64,000 bases of DNA from the NCBI GenBank assembly GCA_947579605.1, contig OX388317.1, positions 12,171,384 through 12,235,383 of the forward strand. Direction: 5' to 3'. The DNA is from Athripsodes cinereus (taxonomy: Eukaryota; Arthropoda; Insecta; Trichoptera; Leptoceridae). The translations under genes and the position numbers were made by a program. The notes beneath the pieces are model-generated. The model searched no databases, was not told the origin of the DNA, and saw nothing but the letters and a program-made list of their open reading frames with translations. Below, in pieces: positions 48,530 through 60,640 of the stretch (position 1 is the stretch's first letter; the number at the start of each line of letters is the position of its first letter).

Positions 48530-48665
48530 CAACGACTTCTAAGTGTGCTGATATGACTGCGGTTGAAAAGGATGGGGCATCAGCTGAAACCTCGCAACTA
48601 AAGTTTCCTGAAAGGGCGAAGCCGACCCTTTGTAACGTGACGTGTGTTGAATTGGATTCTGAAAG
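48530..48665 (-). CDS. beat: beat-family gene, exon encoding end of Ig domain 1
   Basis: Internal exon of a beaten-path family immunoglobulin gene. Beat proteins are secreted or membrane-linked neuronal cell-surface proteins that bind Sidestep-family receptors and control axon defasciculation and targeting. On the minus strand a polypyrimidine stretch and CAG acceptor precede the exon and a strong donor (G|gtgagt) follows it. It starts in phase 0 and ends after one base of a codon. The 45 complete codons contain NSTHVTLQRVGFALSGNFSC and then CEVSADAPSF: the F-strand cysteine of Ig1 and the CEVSADAPSF block typical of Beat proteins. NST is a potential N-glycosylation site. The first half of Ig1 (first Cys and the WYK region) should lie upstream at higher coordinates and was not found up to 64000. 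I did not try to decide which beat paralogue this is. Confidence 0.88.
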
Positions 48666-49149
48666 CTGAAAAGTAATAAAAAACATGACTAAGGAAAAGT
48701 TTCATATTACAAACGCACACATAATAGTAATAAATTGTTGTTCTAGAACATAAAATAGGTAAAAGTTCACTAATGTTTTGTGTGTTCTATTTACAAATAA
48801 ACCTGAAGCTGGACCTTCCCCTGCAAATATAAAAAAATATGACTTATCAATATGTTGACACTGAACTCTCAACAAGTTAATGAGCTTATTTTTTAATGTG
48901 TCCAAAAGAAAATATTCCTCATATGAATATTTTTCGTTTTTTCTTGTTTTTTTTTCTCGCTTAAAATATATATGATGCTTTGTATTAAAGATGACACCAT
49001 GGTCATAACATCCAACGGGATGAGCCGCCATATATAAAAAAAAATATGTTGAGACTGAATACATTTTGATACTGACAATATTTTAGTGAAATATAAAGCA
49101 TATTTAATAATATTGTTCTATAATGTTCAAATAAAAATTAGTCAAAAAG

Positions 49150-49350
49150 CACTATTCTTTCGTCCAAAGGGTTCTGACGGCCTGAACATCTCTATTTCAC
49201 AATACACAAATACACAGTTCCTCTGACAAAGACATCAGATCTTGGAGAATGTTGAGGGAAGAGGTGACTTAATAGGTGTAAATAAACTCTGTTGGAAGTT
49301 GTTTTTTGCCCTATGCTCCCGGGAGGAGCATTGAAGAGCGAGTGAATCAG
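49150..49350 (+). mobile_element. LINE 3' end fragment (CSREER family)
   Basis: gcactattctttcgtccaaa-gggttctgacggcc, ...ctatgctcccgggaggagca and ttgaagagcgagtgaat follow the copy at 20672-21000 with many changes. Confidence 0.55.
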
Positions 49351-49720
49351 TAGTGAGCGATAAATCTTCGGATAAATTTAAATCCCCAGACTATCTAACA
49401 AACTATCCGAGTGGGTCTCTTCTATAAGATATTATTTCTGTCAATTATTTTTATTTTATTGATTAACTAATAAAAACAACCACCTTCTTTCCTTAGAATC
49501 ACAATAAAATTACTCTACAGAGCTGAAAAGCATTAATATTTTTTATTTAAAAATTAAGTTTGGAGATTGTTATAAGTTAATCGCTGAAAAACCATTAAAC
49601 CAATCAGTTGTTTTGTCGTTGTTTTTTCTTAATACGTTATTTAACAACAAGTTTGATAGGTGAATAAATAAAATGATATTTTATTAATTTTTAAAGAAGT
49701 TTTCAAATAAAAACTCATAG

Positions 49721-49877
49721 TATGAAGTAAACACTTAACTTTTTTATAAATACACACTATATTTAATAAATGAGTAGACAATTGTTTCGTTTCGTGTTGG
49801 TAAAAGAGGAAACAAATTGTCTACTCATTTATAAAATATAGTGTGTATTTATAAAAAAGTTAAGTGTTTACTTCATA
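49721..49877. repeat. Large foldback, about 70-bp arms
   Basis: Left arm 49721-49793 (TATGAAGTAAACACTTAACT...) is complementary to right arm about 49805-49877 with only a few mismatches or indels; the loop is about 10 nt. The inner ends contain GTAGACAATTGTTTCG (left) and the complement of GTAGACAATTTGTTTC (right), resembling the foldback at 10622-10739. AT-rich, no ORF. Confidence 0.9.
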
Positions 49878-51194
49878 GCATAATGGAAAAAGTTACGGAT
49901 TATATTAAAAATAATATAAAAAAAACTCATAGTGTTTCTCGTAAAATAAAAAAAAAAACTTTAGTATTCTATCACGATCGTTCACACAGATATATTAAAT
50001 CAAATTTATAAAACATTCTATATCAAATGGAGACATTATTTTGAATCAAGAAAGAGAATAAACAACTGCTTTCTAAGATAATAATTATATTGTACAAACT
50101 ATTTCAGCAGTTACAAGTACGAGTTACATTTTGCGGTAATAATTGTAAACCGTGACAGTTTCATTGCACGTCATTTCTTAGTTGAGTTAAGTTAAGCTAC
50201 ATACACATTACTGCTTTTCAAATCTCAGCTCGCGTAACTCAGCTACAGAGACTTTACTCCATAGATCTTTTACACAATATTTCTTATTAGATCAACTAAC
50301 AGGTTAACTAATAGGTTAACTCATATTGTATCATGTTTATCTATTGTGCAATAAGCTCTTTTTCAATGTGCTTAGTTAGTTGTAAAATTTTACAGTCCAG
50401 CGATACACTTCCCTTTTGTAAATGTGTCACTTGTACTAAATTTGTGTATAGAATTATATAACAGATGTTTTTTGTTTCATAAACTATTATAATCTATATA
50501 ATACATTATCAGTGTACAATAATCAATCCCAAATATAAAGACAGACCATAGAGAAGAATGACAGACAATTCACAATGCTAAAATTGAATATTTTCTAGTC
50601 AAGCTACGTACATTTACACCTTAATCGAGCTATTGATCTAAGAAGGAAAGCTAGGAAGCTAGCATTATACGTTTTGTAATGCTATACAACTTAAACTGCG
50701 TTAAAAATGTGAACATCTAGTAGGGTTTTATTCATTTTATTATTCTTTCACGCATCATCAGTTATATGATAAAATCATCAAATCAATTTATACAGAAATC
50801 TTGTGTTCACATTCCGTGGTAAGATTATCACTGTATGGTGACTTTTTTATTTAACCATGGAAAGCAAAGTTATTGTAACAGATATAATGTAAATGCGACT
50901 TTAGTAAACTACTGTCTCCCCTTCTCTGAAGACTGTTTTACAGATCATAAACCACTCAGAATGTTTCTATAATACAACAAGTACTTAGTCTTTCTCAAAT
51001 TCAGTCATTCCTTTAATGCAACAGTCTTCTCTTTCACAATAACTTTCTAGTCATTGAATTTTTCAGTGCTTTGCATTCTTGTTGAATTATTTCGAACCGC
51101 AATTCTTGTGTTGTAAACGAGATATTTTTTTTATTCCGAAACATTCTAAATTATTGATCCATATTATAAAATAAAAGATTTATAACTTCAAAAA

Positions 51195-51370
51195 ACTACT
51201 ACTACTATACCATCACGGCATATCCCACAAGTGGGGTAGCCAGCAGACCAGCTGCATGTAAGAAACATGCAAGCTGTCCTCTTCGTGCCAATATAAAATC
51301 AAGACATTCAAGACGGGTGGCAAACCTTATCGCTGAATTTAAGATGTACAATGTCTTAATTTTTTCGAAC
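51195..51370 (-). mobile_element. Rep-A copy with (TAG)n tail
   Basis: Starts actactactactataccatc, continues acggcatatcccacaagtgg, gccagcagaccagctgcatg, aagacattcaagacgggtgg and ends ttaattttttcgaac. Reverse orientation. It faces the inverted copy at 51773-51968. Confidence 0.8.
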
Positions 51371-51502
51371 AAAATAAACTCCATTCATTTAATATTAAAA
51401 CGTGAAAACGAAGAGAAATATTCCGTTTTCCTAATGATAAACCACATATGAACTTAAATTATGATATATTTGCCTGATACATTAATTTATTCGAATAAGT
51501 TT

Positions 51503-51766
51503 AATCTGTAATGGTACAATCAAATTTACAAGAAATGGGTTATGAGCTCGACTCCCAGAGTAAACAGAATATTTTCGTTCGCTGAAACGGCTGAATTAAT
51601 CGTCTTCAATGAGATTACTGGGATTTGTAATTAAAATTAGTCTGGTTTGATCTGTGATGATACAATCAACTCACAAGAAATGAGTTATGGATTTGAATCT
51701 TAGAGTAAAGAGAATATTTCTGTTCGCTGAATTCATCATCTTTCAATGAGATTACTGGGATTAGTA
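51503..51766. repeat. Diverged tandem duplication, about 146-bp period
   Basis: Unit 1 (51503-51629) has tacaatcaaatttacaagaa, agagtaaacagaatattttc-gttcgctgaa and caatgagattactgggattt. Unit 2 (51649-51766) repeats these words with substitutions and a small deletion. Confidence 0.75.
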
Positions 51767-51772
51767 TTTAGA

Positions 51773-51968
51773 AGTCCTGTAAAAGGCAGGTGTTCGAAAA
51801 AATAAGACATTTTACATCTTAAATTCGGCGATGAGGTTTGCCACCCATCCTGAATGTCTTGATTTTATATTGGCACGGAGAAGACAGCATGCATGTTTTA
51901 TATGCAGCTGGTCTACTGGCTACCCCATTTGTGGGATATGCCGTGATGGTATAGTAGTAGTAGTAGTA
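51773..51968 (+). mobile_element. Rep-A copy with (TAG)n tail, inverted partner
   Basis: Starts agtcctgtaaaaggcaggtg, contains cggcgatgaggtttgccacc and ends gctaccccatttgtgggata, tgccgtgatggta and TAG repeats. 5'-truncated by about 30 bp relative to 7685-7918. Confidence 0.8.
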
Positions 51969-51969
51969 T

Positions 51970-54900
51970 TAAGAATTAGTCAGAAAAATATAAACTCTTA
52001 AGGTTCTGTATGGTACATAGTATTCTGAAATACTGTAGCTTGATTTGAAAATTTTGTTTTGATGTACACTTTATAACACGAAGAAAATGGAGTGAAAGTT
52101 TTTGAGACTAGTTAGTTTTAGAATGGAGAATCCCAGAGAAAACATCAGTTTCAATTTACTTTGATACATTGTATGAATGTCATGAAATTGTCTGAAAGAA
52201 GAGCACTATTAGACTTGATTTCATTATAAATATGTATATTGTTTACCATCCTGATATTTTATGTAGGAATAATTTTCACGCTCCTAGAAGAACAACAAGA
52301 TAAGCACTACATACACAACTAGAAGCATATTCTACCAGGTAAAGAGGTAACTATGCTCTCAATAGGCTCCACCGTTTGGGTAACATTTAGGTAACAGGTT
52401 TTCTGATTTGGCAGATGTTTATTAGTCCAATCTGTATACTATAAGTTTCATTAAAAGGAGGCACTACTAACATCTCAGAATTTGAAGTAGTTTGTGTCAA
52501 TATTATGTGTTTTTGAAAAAAATAGGTGTGAATATTATTGTAAATAATATTGTATATTTTTTTTGTAAATATGTTTATTATCTACAAATAGAACAAAAGC
52601 AAAATTATGGCACCCATTGTTTGCATAAATTAATAAATTTTAAGTTATTTATATCTTTGTTTTTTTTTTTTACCCCAAAAACTATATTATTAACATAGAA
52701 TTTTTACACTTAAACTATAACTCTAAGAATTATAACTCAAATGATAGATATTAATTTGAAAATGACCAGTAAGCTATTATGAATTGTTATTTAGTATGAA
52801 TGTACGAATAATTAATGAATTCACACATAAATAATGCTATAAGAGTATAAAAGCACATTATGTTTTTCTCACAAGTTTGGTAAATTATAAAAGCCATCAA
52901 TATAACTTAGCATAATTCAATAATAATAAAACTATCTATCTGCACTAATGTACTATACGTCAAGTTATCAACTTAAATTATTTTGTCTTGTGATGTTTAT
53001 AATATTTAGAGTGAGTTTATTGAAGCGTTTCGCTTATTTCAATTATCTAATGGCTTGCGAAGTCTACTAATTTAATTAAAACTATATTTTGACAAACAAG
53101 AAAATAATGTAATTTTTTCTGCCACCCATAACGAGTGATTTGTGATAATATTATATTTCAAACAATTATTTCATGACGATCCTTTTTAAGCTCAGGTCGA
53201 TGGGGTTTGTGATTGAAACTACATATTGTTATTTTGACATTCAACAGAACTTCTGAAGTAAGTCAATATTTGGCGACCGATGGTATTTTGGATATTTATA
53301 TTTAATATCTTTAAATAAAAGGATAATACGTTTTTAATGTTGTGACTATGTTACTATCAACATAATTTATTAATCTTCAGTGTTGCAAGAGAATATTGAT
53401 GAAATATTTTAAACAGATAACAGTTATTTGGTAACACAAAACTAAATGTTATTCTTACACAGAAATCCGGGTCGGATAACAAGTGCGGATTTAGATTCAG
53501 AAATACTTGCTCAGTAAAATTTTGAAGAAGCAACTTTTTAAAAAAAATGATAACTGATCTTTTATTTTCACGATATTATTAGGATACCTAAGTTACGTTT
53601 TATCGTATCAATTATAAAACATACATAATTTTCGTTAAAAATAACAAAGACGAGCGCTTTATCGATTATGGTAGTATTGGTTCAAAGACCTCCCTTTGAA
53701 ACGTCTTTTTTCAAATAACATTAAATACAAAACAATAAAGACATAACATCGAATCACGCTTATTTTTCTAATCCAATTATGAGATTCTACTTATTTTGCA
53801 CCGATACAATGGATCATTTTCGAAATAATCTAATTCATTTAATTTCCTCAAATTGTTTATTCATAGGCCCAACACTATTTTTAGAGATATGTAATCATTC
53901 CAATTGATCACACTCATTCGTAGTCAACCTATTTGAATAGGTATTAACTAGGTAGGTATGTTGTATAATGATACACATACATATGTGAACTTCCTTAAGG
54001 AGTGCACAACACATAGTTTCGACGCTTATGAATTGACTTAACGCTTGGTTAAAAGTACTCTTTAAACCTAAGTAACATTCCCAATTCCACTATGCCATGC
54101 TTATCACATGACTTGAAATTTTTGGAAGTTGTATATTATATAGTTCATGTTTATTAAACTTCCACTTTGAAATCAATCTTAATACGATTTTCCTAGAATT
54201 ACTGTGCTTTCAAACTGGAAAGACATCTGTTGCAGTTCAATGGAAACAACATTGGAAGTATCCATCTTATGTTTATTTATTTCATAAAATATGTTTGATA
54301 TCTACACTTCTAGTAAGTAAAAATTCCAGTTCCCCACATCCAATTATGTTAAAAAATCATAACATAAATAATCTTTGTACAAAATAGGTAGGTACATAGA
54401 GAATAAATACTTCTTTTATTTTTTAGGATTATTATTAAAATTCTTTATCAAATAAAAATGAAATTTTTCGATACACTGATTTTCGATACGAACATCCCAC
54501 ACATTAAATTCATTATTCACGTATTAAAAGATAACATAATCTATTAGAAAGATTTCTCAGCTTCACAAAGTATATTCTTTAAAAGTTTCATGAAAGTTAA
54601 ACAGCGCCAATGTTTTATTATTCACTTTATTGAAAAAGTTATCGAAAGCCAATCATAATCTTTTCACCAAATACATTTTTAATGCCTGGTTTTAGTATTT
54701 ATAAGGGAGATTTTTTTTAAATGAAAAGAACCAAGTTGTTTTTTTTTTCTTTTTGAGATTTAATCTAAGTGTGAGAAATGTTTTTGACAGAGTGAGGGAG
54801 ATTAAAAAATACAGGCGTAGTTTTACGGTATATTTTTATTATTTTGCTTTCATATTGACAAGTGGGTTATTATTTTTAGTATTTCACTCAAAGCTATAAA

Positions 54901-55984
54901 CATCTATATACATTATTCACTTTTTTTCATATCTATTAATTTAATGATTTTGTTTATTTATTTTTTTTATTATTTACATATAATTATACAAAACGTGTTA
55001 ACTATATGATATATTTTTAAAAACTGATGTTAAAAATGACAATGAATATGCAGATTACATTGATTACATAGCGGTTGAATTGTTAAACTGTGACGATTTT
55101 GAATTTTTGGTAATTTTCGAAATTACAATTATAATTACAATTATATTTTCTGAATAAATATTATTCTAAAAAATTCTAAATGACCAATTTCAAAAAAATT
55201 TCTGAATTATGTCCGTTCTATGGAATTGCCTTCCAGCGCCACTGAAAAATAATCAACTTGTCACCTGCTTCAAGAGCAAATGAAAGACTGTAGGTACTAC
55301 TTATCAGCGCGCTTGAAACGGTCTAAAATTTGTTCAACGGATGGCGCCAAAGCGAAATCACCCAAAATTAACATCGTCATAATTATACAATTTCAAATTG
55401 ATGACTGGCATAAAAAATATAGATAGAATTTTTTTAATTAATGAAAATACCATCCAATTTTTCATTAATGCAAAATCACACTCGAATGGGCATAAAATAT
55501 CGATGAATGCTGATGTTGGCAAATTAGCAAAGGTAGGTAATTTGATATTTACATGGCTTGAGCAATATTATAACTATCAAAATTGAAAAATGAATGTATG
55601 AATGTTTAACTTTTAGATCAGAGTTTGGGAGAAAATAATTATTCATCCTCGGTTAAGTGACTAAAACAAAATCAAGATCCGGTATTTAAGACAGAGAATA
55701 TCTTCTCTATGTGGATCCAAGGACCACGACAAAATGAAAACTTGAAACCATTTATAATTGAAAAATAAATAGAAGTTTGATTATTTATTCCATTAAATAT
55801 TATATGAATATCAGATTTCGAGTTCAAATAACCAGCTAATAGTAGTATTCCAATTATATTACAGGACCCCTGAGGTTCACCATTAAAATATGCAATTAAG
55901 ACCATTTGAAATTGCGTATTAATAAATAATATTACATCTTGAGAAATTCATACTCTTGCGAAAAAGCGAGAAACAATATTAAAT
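51970..55984. other. 4-kb stretch without recognisable features
   Basis: AT-rich sequence with T- and A-runs. Read on both strands without finding repeats shared with the rest of the window, LINE codons, SINE boxes or Ig exons. The two longest frames (52492-52698, 55672-55905) are low-complexity. Confidence 0.5.
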
Positions 55985-56155
55985 TATCATCTTCTTCTTC
56001 TTTCAAATTGATCCCTCACTGCTGAGGATCATGACGACCATGGGTATAGTTGCTCATTGTTCCCCTCCACCTTGCCTTATCTTCCGTCTGTATGTAGGTT
56101 CTCTGCGCTATGCTAGTAGCAGCTTCTCTCACATAATCAGACTATCTTTACACTT
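55985..56155 (-). mobile_element. RTE-like LINE 3' end with (GAA)n tail
   Basis: Minus-strand codons DYVREAATSIAQRTYIQTED, KARWRGTMSNYTHG and HDPQQ-stop, followed by ggatcaatttgaaagaagaa-gaagatgat. The AQ...DKARWRGT pattern and GAAGAA tail are those of RTE-like LINE ends. Only the last ~45 codons remain. Confidence 0.55.
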
Positions 56156-57516
56156 ATTATTTCATCAACAATATTATCTATAAATTCGGGTACAAAATCT
56201 AGTTGATAAAACGTGGAGTTTGTTATTTTTATGTACCAACCTAATAGCAAATTAGTGTAATCACAACCCTACATATGGTTTATGAGTTTGCAAATTGGCC
56301 TATTTTCAGAATATTATGTATAGGTATATAATATTATACTCGTTATACAACTACAGACATTTCGGTAACATGTTACGCTCATTAGTGAAGAGTGTTATGT
56401 ATTTTTTTTTACGAAGGTGCCTATAGCGAGTTAACTGATACAAAACGCAAAATCTGTTTTTTTACATAAGACCTTTAATTGTACGTAAATGTAAGTAAAC
56501 AGCTTTCTAATTATATAAGGTACATTAGAACGTGTGTCATAAATTCGTTTCGTATTGATTATTTGTGAAACAGTTATTGGTACACGTTTATTAAACAGAT
56601 GTGAAAAAATTGCTATTTATTCTCAATCTTTTGTTTACGATTTGAACGAACGATACGAACGAACAACGACAAGAAGGAGACGATTTGTATATTATATGCA
56701 TCTATTCCGCTAGTTACACCATGTTGCAAATAATGTGAAGGTCTAAATAGAGATAGATAAACGCCTTTTCAGTACTACGTTATGACGTTTTTTCAAAATT
56801 TAGAACTAAAATAGCTTTTAAAAGTGTTTCCAAGAATTTTAAGGTCGAATCTGAATCTTGTTTTAAAGGAAGATCGTACACAAAGCGAATGGGTGACATA
56901 TTAATTGATATTCCTGAAACATCCGTGTACAGCTTTTATTTCAGTGAACAAATATTTGTTGTGTGTTGAACAAATGTGTTGAAATAAATACAAATATACC
57001 ACTAAATACCTATACACTGACTACTCACCTATGTAAATTTATAATATTTATTCTAAAATTCATGTAGCTCAATATATTGTTTTAAACATGTAAGAAATGT
57101 ATTTGTCGAGCATATAATTAAGCTAGTTATCAAAAGAAATCAGTTGAACAAAATAATGGTACAATAACATAAATTTCTAATTATATTTGTTTCTTTCTGT
57201 TTTATTCTGACATTGATGAAAGCAATAAACGTTTTACAATTACTAGCAAAAATATAAATTCAACTACAACTTATTTCTATGTAATTATTGAGCTTAAATT
57301 GTTTCAGAAATGTGATTTTTTGTTGAAAGCCTATAAATAACATATAAAAGCAATTACATATAAAATGGATCAACTTTTTAATGTTTCCATAATTTTTCGT
57401 GGAAAAAATATTTTGTTTGTTTTCAATAATACTTTCTGCACGTTACTTCAGTGTTAAATGTAAGTCATCAGTAATAAGTAAGTGAATAAGGATATAATTG
57501 ATAAATTAACTTTATT

Positions 57517-57712
57517 CCGTTAGTTTTCGAGTGTCCTGTAAGAGGCAGGTATTCGTAAAACTTTGCGTTTAAGACATTTAACATCTTCAGTTCTGTGATG
57601 GGGTATGCCACCCATTCTGAACGTCTTACCCGTTGTTGGCACGAAGATGATAACATGCATAAAAATTACGTGTTGTTAATTTGCTGGCTTCCCAACTTGT
57701 GAGATGTTTGTA
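57517..57712 (+). repeat. Rep-A copy, diverged
   Basis: ccgttagttttcgagtgtcc, tgtaagaggcaggtattcgt, ggggtatgccacccattctg, ttgttggcacgaagatga and gctggcttcccaacttgtga: clear Rep-A with many substitutions and a lost tail. Confidence 0.65.
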
Positions 57713-57889
57713 TAAATAAAAGGTATGTGCTTACGTATTTTGGTATCTAATCGGCTTACAATTGTATTTATTCATGCAAGATTTTATTGAATATTTTTTT
57801 CTGGATTGATTATAAGTCTATTGCAGTATTTTTCTAACTGAGCGTGACGTTTTTACTGTTCGTTTTTGAAAATATCAAAATTTGAACAT

Positions 57890-57900
57890 ATTGAAATGTA
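57890..57900. repeat. TSD at RTE 3' side
   Basis: ATTGAAATGTA, identical to 59613-59623. Confidence 0.85.
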
Positions 57901-59612
57901 TATTTATAATGAGTTACAATCCATTGGATTGGTCTGCAACGAGTTTGGTTTTGCTTCTCCATTCGTCTCTATTCTCAGCCAGTCTTTTCAGCTCTACGTA
58001 TGAGCCACAGTTCATGTCCCTCTTCAGTTGGTCCATATATGCGTCTCTTGGTCGGCCTCTGCCATTTGTCCCCTCGGTCTTACCCTCCGCTATGGCGATG
58101 AGTAGTCCTGGGTGCCTGATGTTGTGGCCAATCCAGTTAGCTCGTTGTTGGCTGATTCTCTTAAGGAGTTGCCTTTTTTCGCTTACCCTGGTTAATACTT
58201 CTTCGTTTTCGACGTGCTCCGACCAATGGATCTTAAGCATGCCTCTGTAGCACTACATTTCAAAGGCCGCCAACCGTCCGCTTTCACTTTTGCTGATGGT
58301 CCATGTCTCACAACCATAAAGCAGAATGCTCCATACAAAGGCTTTAGTAAGGTTCTTCCTTACGCTTAAGTCAATATTTGGGGATTCCAATATCTTCGAT
58401 TTTTTGTTAAAGGCAATCCTTGCCTGGTTTATTCTGCTTACAATTTCTGCTTTGGAGGGTCCATCCTGGTTTATTCTGCTGCCCAGGTACACGAATTCAC
58501 TTACTTGTTTGATGCTCACTCCATTTATGGCAATGTTCGCAGTCGCTTCCTCTCTTCCAACGACCATACATTTTGTTTTTTCTTTATTTATTTTCATGTT
58601 GTACTTTGACAACAGTATACTTTCCATTTTTCCTAAGGCTTCGTTCAGCTCCATCTCGGAGTCTGCGGGCAGTGCTATGTCGTCAGCATATCTTATCATG
58701 TCGACCTTTTTCCCATTTATTTTTACTCCTGTCCAGTTCTTCATTTCTTCTCTCAGTTCATCAATGGCTCGCTGTATATAGCAGTTAAAGAGAGCTGGCG
58801 ACATTGAGCATCCTTGTCTTACGCCTTGTTCGACCCTTGCTTCTGCGCAGCTCTCTCCGCTTTTAATCACAGCCATTTCGTTCTTGTATAAACTCCAGAT
58901 TGCTCTTCTGTCTTTATAACTCATTCCAATCTGGTTTAGGGTGTTAAAAAGTTGTTCCCATTCTACTTTATCGAATGCTTTTTCAAGGTCGATGAATGCT
59001 ATATATGTGTTTTTATTAATTGTTATTCTCTTTTCTAGAGTAAGTCTGAGACTCAGGATTGCATCTCTTGTATCATCTGTCTCTTTGCGGAATCCAAATT
59101 GATCTTCTGAAAGTGTTTCGTTGATTTTATTTTCCGCTCTTTTCATTATAATGTTGGTGAGTATCTTAGAAGCGTGTGATATCATGCTTAAGGTTCTATG
59201 TTGTTCGCACTTTGTCGTGCCTGCTTTCTTAGGAAGCGCTCGTATCAGACATTTGGCAAAGTCCTCAGGTATCTCTCCTGTGTTGTATTTTTTGCAGACA
59301 AGCTTATACAATGTATCAAGCATGCCTTTTCCCGCGCATTTAAGCAGCTCTGATGGAATCAGGTCAATACCTGGTGCTTTGCCGTCTTTCAACTTTGCTA
59401 AGGCAATATCAAATTCACTTCTTAAGATGTCATCTCCATTATTTTCTACGTCATATTCTGCTTCTAGTGCTTTGCTTTCCTGGACTGTGTTCTTTCCTTT
59501 GTATAATTGTTCTAGGTATTCTTTCCATCTTTTTACGATCAATTCGTCCTCAAACAGAAGTTTGCCGTTTTTATCTTGTATAGCACATCGTGGCTGTGTT
59601 TTGTCATTTGTC
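57901..59612 (-). mobile_element. RTE-like LINE, 1.7 kb, 5'-truncated, 11-bp TSD
   Basis: Encodes the reverse transcriptase and C-terminus of an RTE-type non-LTR retrotransposon, which copies its RNA at a nicked target. The endonuclease domain is lost by 5' truncation. Flanks are ATTGAAATGTA at 57890-57900 and 59613-59623. The ORF runs from the truncation point at 59612 to a stop just above 57911 and is open except for one TAG at 58255-58253. Minus-strand 3' end: gtaactcattataaata. It is closely related to 46424-46977. Confidence 0.9.
57911..59612 (-). pseudogene. RTE reverse transcriptase ORF with one nonsense codon
   Basis: RT domain in order: KLKDGKAPGIDLIPSELLK (finger region), LIRALPKKAGTTKCEQHRTL, QFGFRKETDDTRDAILSLRL, IAFIDLEKAFDKVEW (first catalytic Asp), EQGVRQGCSMSPALFN (RQGC..SP), then MIRYADDIALPADSEMELNE with the YADD active site, and VYLGSRINQDGP in the thumb. 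The C-terminus has LYGCETWTISKSESGRLAAF, then EM-TAG (58255-58253) where the sister copy at 46.6 kb has Trp, then CYR and MLKIHWSEHVENEEVLTRV through ADQSNGL-stop. A W-to-stop change is the only disruption I see. HRTLSM replaces the more usual R.IS sequence. The apparent first 20 codons (59665-59613) are host sequence. Confidence 0.85.
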
Positions 59613-59623
59613 ATTGAAATGTA
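59613..59623. repeat. TSD at RTE 5' side
   Basis: ATTGAAATGTA, partner of 57890-57900. Confidence 0.85.
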
Positions 59624-60344
59624 CCTACCATTCATAAAAAGAATAAAATTTTCCGAAAGGTTCATGTAGAAATTATCGATTGAAAAATACCTTCCGAAAT
59701 TCTACCATGACAAGTAGAGCTATTTACCGGCAATCATTTAAGAAACTCTTAAAGAGATATATTTATTTTTATGGAACTCTTGTTTGTCTTAAATAAACAA
59801 TTATTAGTTTCATAGTGTACCTACCTACTCAAAATTATATTTACCAAAAAAAAACAAATATTTCATCGATATAAAGATCATTCCATAATGTAAATATTAA
59901 ATTTTTCAATAATGACATAAATGTATATTGTTCTTTATACAAAATGGATCAAAAACAATTAACAACCGAAAATAATGTTAATTCATAGACGTTATATTTG
60001 TTAAAGTGTCCTTGTTTATATATGTAGACAAAAAGCTGGATAGTAAAAGAAATACTCGTAGCATTTGTTATATTTTATTTTTGTTTATGTATTTTTTTAT
60101 GAACAAATATAAATTTAAGTAATTTTAGAAATATCCCTCAAAGCAAGACCTCTGGTCAAATTTAAGGGAATCGATTGATTTTTCAACTGTATTTTTTTAA
60201 AGAAATGATAATTATTGTAAAATGTATTAATTCCAAAATAAAAAAAAATACATTTGAATTTATTCCATGAATATGACAAAATGTATATAGGCATATAAAC
60301 TAGAATTTTAGATTCTTTCATGAATTTGTATATGTCTATCTATA

Positions 60345-60438
60345 ATATTCTATACCATCAAGGCTTATATTACAAGAAAAATAGCCACTGGATTAACTGG
60401 CAACTGCATGTATAACATTTACATGCAGTTGCCAGTTA
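60345..60438 (-). repeat. Rep-A fragment ending in a perfect snapback palindrome
   Basis: taatattctataccatcaag...atagccactggattaactg resembles the 3' end of Rep-A in reverse. It runs into TAACTGGCAACTGCATGTA (60394-60412), whose exact reverse complement follows at 60420-60438 after a 7-nt loop. Confidence 0.7.
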
Positions 60439-60640
60439 CATAACAATATATGTCACAAATAGTATTACCTTACCAAAAACTTATAACCAAGATCTATGGC
60501 TCAAGTTTGTTTTCTTTTAACAAGAAAAATTATAGGAATTTATTTCCTTGCAAATAAACTAATTAAATATAAATCTAATTAGTAAAACGCTGGAAAGTTA
60601 TCGCTGACTCGAAATTCAGTTGTGTAATTGTGCATAGGAA

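Noticed and set aside
48702..49064. 120-codon minus-strand ORF directly upstream of the beat exon
   Set aside because: Separated by the exon's acceptor and stop codons; Phe/Tyr/Lys-rich with no Ig residues, so not the missing Ig1 half.
53268..53285. tttggcgaccgatgg, similar to a retrovirus-like primer-binding site
   Set aside because: No flanking LTR, no direct repeats, no gag/pol codons nearby; a short chance match.
58326..59669. Several plus-strand ORFs of 70-180 codons across the RTE copy
   Set aside because: They are antisense shadows of the reverse transcriptase ORF.
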